Source of the DNA: Lutjanus erythropterus
Taxonomy: Eukaryota > Chordata > Actinopteri > Lutjaniformes > Lutjanidae
Length of the DNA: 64,000 nt
Assembly: GCA_020091685.1 (NCBI GenBank)
Contig: CM034609.1
Coordinates: forward strand, 18,178,204 to 18,242,203
Reading direction: 5' to 3'
The notes beneath the pieces were generated by a model. It saw only the letters and a program-made list of their open reading frames with translations. It made no database searches and was not told the DNA's origin. Shown here piece after piece: positions 55,657 through 64,000 of the stretch; position 1 is the first letter of the stretch, and each line of letters opens with the position of its first letter. The translations under genes and the position numbers were made by a program.

Positions 55657-55759
55657 GATATCCGTAATTCAGTTCTTCCTATTCAAAAATAACATTTCAG
55701 ATATCCACAATAACATTCTTACCACGACAAATGACGTCACTTTTTGAATTACGAATATC
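55657..55759. repeat. Imperfect inverted repeat with CRE palindrome
   Basis: GATATCCGTAATTCA (55657-55671) and TGAATTACGAATATC (55745-55759) are inverted copies with one mismatch. Inside are a further 'gatatccacaat' copy and TGACGTCA (55732-55739). It may be a small transposon remnant. Confidence 0.55.
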
Positions 55760-55889
55760 TACAATACATATCCAGCCTAGTTACTAAATGTTAAAACGGC
55801 TTGCTATTGGTAATATCCGTCCAAGTGGGATAAAGCATATGAGGGTGAAAGTGATAAGATCCTTTCACCCATTACTACTATTACCAATG

Positions 55890-55890
<1 letters not shown>

Positions 55891-55927
<37 letters not shown>
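55891..55927 (+). repeat. (TAA)12 microsatellite
   Basis: A perfect taa run of 37 bases. Confidence 0.95.
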
Positions 55928-57184
55928 CTAGCACAATATATTAATAAAATGCATCAACAAGTGTTAACATAAAGTAGATAATCCTGACATTTATGATAAA
56001 ATCCTAAAAACAAGGAAAATAAACTAAAATAAATCAACCATAAAACACCATTATACTTTTTTAAATGAGGATAATTTGCTGTGCTAATTTGCTCCTCTGT
56101 TCTCACTCATGCATAACTGCGTATAAATCTTGGCTTCTGTCAGTCTTAACAGTACTAATGGAGACCCTCTAGGACCATCTAAATTCTGTATACAGTTAAT
56201 TCTCTGGGTAATACACTTTATGTAGAAAAAAAATCTTGAATTGCTAGAATCTATCTTGAGGGGGAAAAAAACTGCTCTATTTGGTTAGGAATCACAGATC
56301 CCATATATGTACTCAAAAATGTGACACTTCACACTTTTAATTGAATAGGCACTGACATTTTAAGGTTGCAGTTACCCGCTAAGGCTTTTCTGACATCCAC
56401 CATAAAAAGGCCTTTTAAAGGGGTGCTTTAAGGGTTGCTTTTTTGCTTTCTCTTGAATCACTTAGAAATTGAACATCGAACAACTTGATTGGGGGAAAAA
56501 GTACAGCTCAAATAATGGCGGACATGGCAAGTTGATTTCTGTCCTGAGTTTATTGTATCACATGGTTATTAACTCCTTTACATTATGAATTGTACAGCAT
56601 GAATAGGCTAGCTAGCAAGAATGCTGCCAAAAACTGGCCTAATGTTTAGCTACAAGTGTCATAGCTTCCTCTGTCTGGTCTCTCCACACCAGAAAAAACA
56701 CATTAAAACAGCTCTTTCTCATTTAACTTAATATACCACAAGTGTTAGTAAGTGCCACAGTGGTTATCAGCTTGGTTTCTGTACATATTTTAAAAGTGAT
56801 ACATAATTGACCTATTTAATTTAATGTTGCAGTTCCTCATTGTGACCAACTGAGGGCAGTGAACACTCATGATTCTAAATAACTACTGAATTAAGGCTAA
56901 AGCCTTAAAGGTTAAAGCAGGTGCTGTACCTGCCACCATCATACTACTTTTTTCCAATGTAAAGTTTCAAAATAAAAACAAAAAGACTTGTTTTTTAATA
57001 GTCAAGTGCCAAGTGTGTTAATACAAATGAAGAAAATATTCACAAAGTTCACATTTGTTGTCCTTGTAGATTGATCTGCTGTTACATTGTATAATAAAAT
57101 CATTGAAAGGACAGTCAGGATGGTTGATTTTAATGGTGCCGTGCCAAGAAAATTCAAATGACAAAACTGAAATACTGACTTATT
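55928..57184. other. Spacer downstream of ZP gene 1, no gene seen
   Basis: A/T-rich; no reading frame, RNA gene or clear repeat recognised. Confidence 0.4.
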
Positions 57185-57190
57185 TTTATT
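57185..57190 (-). promoter_or_regulatory. Poly(A) signal of ZP3-like gene 1
   Basis: Minus-strand AATAAA begins 21 bases after the TAG stop (57212), giving a very short 3' UTR, as is common for zona pellucida genes. Confidence 0.75.
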
Positions 57191-57211
57191 GTCTGGATTT
57201 ATGTTCTTTGC

Positions 57212-59918
57212 CTACTTGCTGGGGAAAATCATCAACGGACCAAGAGTTACAGTTCCACAATTCACGTTATCTGAAACATTAATTACCAAAAAGTTAATAG
57301 AAGAGCATTTCGTTGGGACATTTCCACAAAAATAACACATTTACACTAGTTATGACTTTACGACAGCATACCTTCAGGGATCAGACGTCTCAGATTTGTC
57401 TCATTGTTCCATTTGGAAGAACTTTTGTAACAGGTACTGTCACAACATTGACACACATTATCACTCCCATCCACATTTCTCCATCTGATGAGGAAAAGAT
57501 GCAGAATTGTTTATAAAAACTGTACAGTACAATTTGACTGCCTGCCTTAATATATTTGCAGTACAACACACTGTAGTTGAGTGTATACTAGTTCATTCAT
57601 AGATATACAGTTCATGGTTTCTCTGCAGTTTTGTTGCTCTTTCAGTTTTAGTATCATTAAGAGAAATAATTACTAATTTGTGTAGTCATATAAAAAAACA
57701 AGCAACATTAAACTTAATTTGATTTGAGAACTCGATCTCACTTGTGTCAGATTTACAAAACTTGTCAACATACTTGTTTTCTGTAATTTTGAAAGAAATA
57801 TCATGGCCACTATACTGCACAGATTTGTTTTTCTGGGCCGAATATTTATCCTCTGCAGGAAACCAGAGTCAGCACATAAATATAAACAGTGCAAATGAAG
57901 CTGTACGAGGTTTTGTTCGTAAAGTGAGGAGCTGCAAAAGAAAACAAAATTCACCTTGAATGCACATAATTGCAGGCTTTGTTGATGGGGCTGCTCTTCC
58001 ACATTTTAGAGGTGGCTTTCAGCTGGCAAGTGATAAATAACTAAAGATCACAGAAATGACGTTATACAATCTTGTAGCATTTCTGAACATTTCAAATCAC
58101 GCAGGGTATAAGTGGCTCACCGAATTCCTTGAGTCCTGGTGAAACAAGAACGTACTAAGCTGAAGCCGAAGAGAATAAGATCTCGTTCTGGGTTGGAACA
58201 GAGTGTTTAATCCTCCCTCCTTTGCATCAGTGAGGCACCTGTCAAAAAAAAAAAACATGCATAGAAAAGGCCAGTCGTTCAGTTACAGGTGTGTATTTTT
58301 GCATTCCATCTACTGCAGATCTTGAAATTGAAATTCAAGAATTAAAAAGGATTTAGTGGCATGTAGCAGTGAGTATGGATGCACCCGAGTCCTGTAAGAA
58401 CAAATAATGTGATGGAAACTGATATTTCTGCATTGTTAAAAAAGGTTAAATGTACCTTAATCAATCACTAAGTTATGCACCAAGGTTATTCCCTTCAACT
58501 GAAGGAAATTTTTATATAGTTGCATATGTTTACTGTAGAGATTCGATTTCAAAACTGAATCTTTTGATTTATTTAACATTTATTTCAGTTACTTTTTTTG
58601 TTTAGCTAAAAATAAACTATAATTTTTTTTGACTTAGGCATAACAATTGCATTGCCAGTGTTTAGTTTGACCTGTCTGGGCTACTGTAGAAACATGGCAG
58701 CTGGAGGAGGACTCATGCCTTCTGTAGGTATAAACTAAAACAACTAGCTTTAGTTTAAGGTGATCATACACACTGAAAACACACTTAAGAGTATTATAGT
58801 CCATTTCTGCCATATTTTGCCAACAGAGCAGCGTAAAAATCACACACTGGTCCTTTAAGTCAAAGTCATACTGTATACTGAGCTACTCTTACCCATGGTT
58901 TTCGATGAAGTAGTATCTGGGGACTGATGCTGCATCAGGTGACAGAGTGGCAACACAGTTGTCAATGAAGAGTCGTCTCTGTCCTGAATCAGGACTGGTG
59001 TAAGACGCCTCGAGGTGCAGGAGGTCTCCGAGGTAGAGGACACTTGGGAAGGTCTCACTTGTCCAGTCGTCTACAGGCAGACACAAATACCACTACTTGC
59101 ACACTTATCAAGAAAAACCATCGGAGCCCACACATACCTGTCATCAGCTTCAGAGAGAAAACTGATTGATCTGTTGAATACTTTGCCGAAGCAGACAGGG
59201 TCAGCTGCTGAGAGTTACTGCTCACCAAGTGTGTCCTGTCCAACAAAGTTAGCATGTCAGCCATTAGGAGGAAGTCTTAAACAGCAGAAATGTCATCATC
59301 CTACAAGACAGCAATAAAATCTCACCTTTTATAGTGACAGGAAACAGGAACTACTACACGAGTCGTCCTTGTGATGCCATGGTAACTGGCAGCTGGTGAG
59401 ATGATCAGCTTGTTTGAGTAGGTCACAAAGTCCTCAGATACCTGGAGATGAAATGAAAACATTGAAATCAGAGAACTTTCTTAAATCCCTCATTGTAACA
59501 CTATGAAGCATCAACAGCTTACAGTTAATGTGGAGCCACAGTCCTGCAGTCCAGCTTCAATGACATATTCAGTGTCCCCAGCAGCAGCAGCAGCTCGGCA
59601 CTGACTGCTCTGTGAGCGCTCTGCTGCTTCTCCCAAAAAAAGCTCTCTAGGAGACACAAGACGGCCATTTTTATACAGGTCAGCTTTCACCCCAATGATC
59701 ATGGATGTTTCCGTGCAATGTACACGGACGGCGGATCCACTGCTGAGTTGCGGCCCCCTGATGTTTTCTGCATCGGTTCTTAATGCAGCAGATTTATATT
59801 CCCTCCCTTGAGCATCAATCATGGGTCCCCCGTTTAAAGATCGAATGGCATCTGCAACACCAACAGCAAATGACAGCAGCAGAGCCAGAGAGGCTGAGTG
59901 ACCGACCATCACCGCCAT
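57212..59918 (-). CDS. ZP3-like egg-coat glycoprotein 1, complete, 8 exons
   Basis: Structural protein of the fish egg envelope (chorion). Exons from 5' to 3': 59918-59523, 59441-59326, 59235-59138, 59070-58893, 58238-58121, 58040-57955, 57484-57372, 57270-57212; 387 aa, all junctions GT-AG and in frame. Signal peptide residues 1-24 (MAVMVGHSASLALLLSFAVG). The ZP domain runs from about 50 to 330, with VRVHCTE, LQDCGSTLT, VPVSCHYKR, FIDNCVAT, IENHGCLTD and LFITCQLKA marking the conserved cysteines. It is followed by the ZP3-type WRNVDGSDNVCQCCDSTC segment (from 332) and a short end LGPLMIFPSK. No transmembrane segment or clear furin RxxR site is seen. Start: the only ATG before the signal peptide. 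The eight-exon plan is that of vertebrate ZP3. Confidence 0.92.
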
Positions 59919-59955
59919 GCTCCTATCTCATAACAACAAGAGACTCCAAATTCTC

Positions 59956-60057
59956 CTGTATTTTAACCGAGATGCAGAAGATTCAAACGCTGGAGATAAT
60001 CCTCCCAGTATCTCAAACACTTCCCAGTTTAGACCAGTCACACGGAGAAGACAGCTG
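59956..60057 (-). promoter_or_regulatory. Candidate promoter of ZP3-like gene 1
   Basis: On the minus strand GGTTAAAATACAGG (about 59957-59970) is TATA-like, 40-50 bases before the ATG. An E-box CAGCTG is at 60052-60057, about 135 bases upstream. Egg-coat genes are typically driven by a TATA box and a FIGLA-bound E-box. Both sites are weak evidence. Confidence 0.35.
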
Positions 60058-60439
60058 GAAGCAATCATTCATTAACTGATGTGGAACAATCATTAAAGCT
60101 GCAGTAACACTGAGATACTTGATTGTCCCAAGGGATGGAGAATTTACACTGGTGCTCCTTTCTTATATATCAGGATTGAAACAGATACATATTAAACCCC
60201 CATGCTTCATGGATCATCACTATAAATGTTCCCACATTTTATCCTACTGGTGACAACAGGACAACATCAGGAAATATGTTAAGTTAAAAAAAAAAAAGAA
60301 ATACTGGTTTCTCTGACAACACTACAGCTGCAGTGTCCCCCTGTGAAATTTCTGTTTCGTTTCCTGTTAATTGTAGTTCAAATTAATGTTGAATGTTCAC
60401 CAGATGAGTGTCTGCTTGAGCTGTGAGAAGTCATTCATC

Positions 60440-60860
60440 TTTTAGGAGTAGATGCTTAAACTGAGCAATATGTTAAAAGAGCCTGGCAGCCAGAAGACAA
60501 GTAGTCACTGAACTCAAACTCCAGAGTGTGTATTTTCAGAGCGGTGTGTTTTTTTCAGGATAACGGGCTGAACTTAACATTGACGGACAACTGACAGTTA
60601 TAAATAGCTGATCAACTTACAGTGTAGCACTCACAAGCAAAGGCTTGTTTTTATTTATGTTGCACTTGTCTTGCACTCCTGCAGCCAACCTCAGCATCCA
60701 TGAGTTTGGGGAAGAACAGGTGGGGGGAAACAACTCACCTCAACCATAAATGGTACATTAAATAAGATTTCAACCTATTTATTATACAGTTTATGGGTCC
60801 AACTCACTATCTAGACTGCTGTACTCATTTTTCCACATGCAGTTGCTACAGTTTGTTCCT
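60440..60860 (+). repeat. Dispersed element shared with 2.45-3.56 kb
   Basis: Phrases 'aaactgagcaatatgttaaa', 'agtcactgaactc', 'gacagttataaatagctgatc' and 'ctatctagactgctgtactca' recur 57 kb away. Unclassified and non-coding. Confidence 0.45.
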
Positions 60861-61237
60861 TTTTTTGACAGTGCTGGAACAAGACAGCAAGAAAAACTTC
60901 ACATGCTTTCAAGGTTTCGACATTACAAGACATGGTGTAGGAAGTAAAAGACGAGTTAAATTAATACAAAGGTAAGTTGCACATACAAAAGTGAGAGACC
61001 CAGTCCACAGTAAAATGAGAACACATTTATAGCTGGTGTTTGGCTGTATGATATATAAATAAGCACTAATAAAAATAAAAACACTACATTTTAATCTACC
61101 AAACAGATACAGGATGAAAAGATCAGTGGAGACAAAGATTTTTACAATATTTTTTATAGTCAATTCTTGGGGTGGACAGTTGATTCATATCCAGTCTGCA
61201 GTCAAAAAAAGCCAGCAAGTATACTTTTAATTGTTTA

Positions 61238-63965
61238 TTATCTCTTTGGGTCTTTTGTGTCTGAAAGGTCAGATTGTGTAACAGTTACATTTGATAATGT
61301 TGTCACATCGACTGGAATCTGAGTAGTGGGGCTGACGTCACTCAGGGCTGCTGTTCCATTATTGTCCAGCGACGCAGTCTTTTCTAGAGCTGCAGCAACT
61401 TCACTGTCGTTGTCATCTTCTTCTTCTTCGTCTTTGTTGTCGTCTGAAATTAGATAAATTTCTAATCCACAAGTCAAGTGACATTTTAAAATCTTTTTTC
61501 CCCTCAACAATTTACCTTCTAGATCGGTTTCACTTTTGACATCTTTGTCTTTATCCTGTTCAGAAGCAACAGTCTCAAACTCCTCCTCGTCTGGAGTGGA
61601 TGGATCAGGAAGCAGTCCCTTCTCCAGATCTAGGTTAAATACACAATTCACCATTGCAATTCTCCTTTGCTAAGGCATTTTTGAAGCCTCCCATCTAAGC
61701 AAAAAAATGAATTATGGGCAAAGTCATAAGGACAAAAAAAAAAAAAAAGAGGCTCTAAACTGGCAAAGAAAAGGTTTACATTTGAATTAAAAACAAAACT
61801 CTGGGTATTAATATATTTATTCTATATCTAAATGGGTTCAAGAATGAAAATTGGTGCATAAAGTAAAAAAAAAAAAATTCTTCCAGGCTGTGTCCAGAGG
61901 TTGTTTCAAACAAGAGTGAACAAGTGTAAAACAAAGATGTAGAACAATAAGGAGTTAATCTCTGGAATAGTATTGACAACAAAATGCATATATTTATGCA
62001 TATAATTTCACCAAATATAAAATGGAGGTATCCCACTAGTGTGCATATTAATTTGTTTGGGACTTTTGGGTATGAATATACATGTGTAATTTCAGTGTAT
62101 AAACAAAGCAATCTGCACACAATATAAAAAGTAGGCATAAGAGCCTTCAGTTCTAGACATTTTACAACACCTGATTGAGATTATAACTCACCAACTCTGT
62201 CACTTATTCCACTTCTCCACTGGCTGCCGTACAGTGAAGGTCTGCTGATTTTGGTGAGAACAGGAGGAAGTTCTTCCACAGGGATAGGCCCACTTTTCTT
62301 CATGGCTGGTAAGACCAACAGCGGACCCACACTTGTCTCCTGTTCCCACACTGAATAGAGGAGCATGAGACATCGTTACAGAGCCACCATGTGTAAATCC
62401 TGACATCCAGTGGTGAAAAACATTAACTGCTCAGCTAAAAATTCCAATACTGGAGGATACACTTGTCATAATGAAATTGAATTAGAAACCCTGAGTCGTC
62501 TTCAGGCCGCTCCTCCAGAAGCCATCAGGTTCATCCTGCTTCCCAAACGCACGGGGACCAAACTCACCTGAGCTGCTGGACTTACTGGGGGTTTGGTCAG
62601 CATTATTTTGCCTTTGGCAGTGGCCACATAAGTAGTCATTGCCATCGGCTGACCTCCATCTGAAAGGGATTGTCAAGTCTTAGTATACATTTCCTGCTGA
62701 GTGTAATCGGACACATTTCAGACTGGATTGCACTTGCCTTCCATTTACAAATGTGCATGCTTTGTTTGGTGCCTCTGCATCGTTTACAGGCACAGCATTC
62801 AGATGACAGGTGACATAGAGCTGTAAGAGAGGGAAAATGAGTAAAAAAAAAAAAATCCCTGCATGTGCAGCCAACTGAAGCACAGCCTCACCTCTCCTCT
62901 CTCCTCATTATGAAACCTAAAGGCGTCAATGACCAAGTGCAGCTTGTCATCCTGTGTCCTGGGCAAGAAGTGGGACCTTGAACCTGGAAGTTGGGAGTCA
63001 ACCAAACACCTATGAAGGGGAAAAAAAGTCACCAAAATCTTAAGGGAAAATTCACATGTACATATAATCAACTAAAGAAAAACTCAGTGTGCTATATTGA
63101 CTGAGAAATCTGAGTTCTCCAGCTCCCCATTCAGGAATAAGTTGCACACTTCAGATTATGAGTCATTTGTCATAATTATCTCTTAAATGTACACAAGAAT
63201 ACTAATTATATTATGCTAAATAATTGCACCATGTTAAGAATCTAGGCAAAGTGATCAAGTTACATTACTTTAATATATTTTGGTGTACACATTTAACAGG
63301 TGATTAGCAATTATATCAGAATACATTTTTAAAATAACCCTCCCAACCCTGCAGGATGTCTTCCAAGTATTGAATTTAAAGTCTTAAAACAAAGGTCTTA
63401 ATTTCTCATCCTTTCACAGACTTAAATACCATAATGACAAAATAGACTAGATTTGTTTCAGTGAGTTATGAGTTATGATTACTTTGCTGTTGTAAAGATT
63501 CCTGCACTACTGTTGCAGTTCTTGAAACAATGGTTATATTTAAAATATTTGATTCAAATCTTGTTCTGCGTTCTTTTTGAAAATCTTTTTAATCCTAAAT
63601 AACTGCTTTTTTAAAAAATAGAACTGATAGGGTCTATTTTGCAGGGATGTGCTGCTTGGTCCTTGTCAACACTAATGAGCGCTCGTGTTGAAAGTCCGTG
63701 ATCATGGATTGTCAAGCCGCATTTTTGTTGATGCGGCAGTAAGACAAAAAGGATAGGGTTAAATAAATAATTCTGCCTTCAAGTGCTTACCCATTTTCAA
63801 TGAAGATGTATCTGGGAACAGAGTATATGTCTGGGTGAAGTGTGGCCACACAGCTGCTCACAAACACTCTGAGCCCCATGTGATGTCCAACTCTGACGGA
63901 CGCTTCAATGCCGATGAGCTCACCGAGGTAAAACACGTTCGAGCTTCTTTCATATAGCCAGTCAT
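61238..63965 (-). CDS. ZP3-like egg-coat glycoprotein 2, 3' part (5' end outside window)
   Basis: Exons in view, 5' to 3': 63965-63791, 63009-62892, 62820-62738, 62659-62568, 62350-62192, 61629-61516, 61443-61238; about 315 residues. The first three match exons 4-6 of the neighbour in phase (one is also 118 nt): DDWLYERSSNVFYLGEL, CVATLHPDIYSVPRY, YVTCHLNAVPVND, NKACTF. Then come WRSADGNDYLCGHC (two of the usual four cysteines) and VGPLLVLPAMKKSG. Unlike gene 1 it goes on through two more exons that are strongly acidic (DEEEF, DNKDEEEEDDND) and ends DTKDPKR without a membrane segment. One intron is GC-AG. A minus-strand AATAAA overlaps the TAA stop. It is a tandem paralogue on the same strand. 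Confidence 0.9.
62660..62737 (-). other. GC–AG intron in ZP3-like gene 2
   Basis: The donor reads AAG|GCAAGT and the acceptor tttcag. A GT donor is not available at this point without breaking frame, and the join NGR-WRSADG matches the neighbour's HSR-WRNVDG. GC donors are about 1% of vertebrate introns. Confidence 0.75.
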
Positions 63966-64000
63966 CTGCACACAAATCACACTAGTAAACAAAGACAAAG

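Larger units (their letters stand above)
59919..61237. other. Spacer between the two ZP3-like genes
   Basis: It holds the promoter candidate above and, at about 60440-60860, a repeat shared with rhot1 intron 1 (3395-3565 in the same orientation; 2455-2550 inverted). No gene seen. Confidence 0.45.

Noticed and set aside
56625-56660. Possible miR-193-like text (aactggcct) because the mammalian cluster is on the same chromosome arm
   Set aside because: Only the first nine bases agree and no hairpin forms.
57846-57870. A ctgcag acceptor near 57853 preceded by a frame reading WFPAED, suggesting a truncated ZP3 gene 1 ending HSRG-stop
   Set aside because: A proper exon further on (57484-57372) encodes WRNVDGSDNVCQCCDSTC in phase, followed by a final exon with stop and poly(A) signal, so the gene is complete.

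Overview
This window reads as vertebrate nuclear DNA, almost certainly a teleost fish. Genes are split into many short exons with canonical splice sites. Introns and spacers carry repeats of types common in fish: Tc1/mariner copies flanked by TA, small inverted-repeat elements, the Y-rich 'gctgcaact…attaatcg' family and LINE-like 3' tails. The gene order rhot1(+) – PH adaptor(+) – c17orf75(–) – znf207(+) resembles the human 17q11.2 block RHOT1–RHBDL3–C17orf75–ZNF207, except that an unfamiliar PH-domain gene sits where RHBDL3 would be.

Layout. 86–20003 (+): rhot1 (Miro1), 19 constitutive exons (619 aa) plus two in-frame cassette exons (123 and 147 nt) before the exon for the membrane anchor. 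22986–29272 (+): an unnamed 289-aa adaptor-like protein with an N-terminal PH domain and a tail of phosphotyrosine-type motifs. 31232–36182 (–): c17orf75/NJMU-R1, 10 exons, 392 aa, with a textbook U12-type AT–AC intron. 38475–45000 (+): znf207 (BuGZ), 11 exons, 471 aa, whose first coding intron is U12-type GT–AG. Its promoter carries two TCTCGCGAGA palindromes, and its 3' region holds two related foldable elements. 48365–53726 (–): a SAMD9/SAMD9L-like gene, 1551 aa, nearly all in one exon, with interferon-response-like sites upstream. 57212–59918 (–): a complete 8-exon ZP3-like egg-coat gene, 387 aa. 61238–63965 and beyond the window edge (–): the 3' part of a second ZP3-like gene with a long acidic tail.

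How the genes relate. The block up to znf207 is housekeeping: mitochondrial/peroxisomal trafficking, Golgi vesicle capture and the spindle checkpoint. The right third looks like a different neighbourhood, with an innate immunity gene beside a tandem egg-coat pair, so an ancestral rearrangement breakpoint probably lies between 45 and 48 kb. The strongest candidates for a second look are the two minor-class introns in the adjacent divergent genes c17orf75 and znf207, the paired structured elements downstream of znf207, the three acceptors whose pyrimidine tract is replaced by (TG)n, and the PH/phosphotyrosine adaptor. All exon models were assembled by eye from reading frames, splice sites and remembered family sequences; none has transcript support here.
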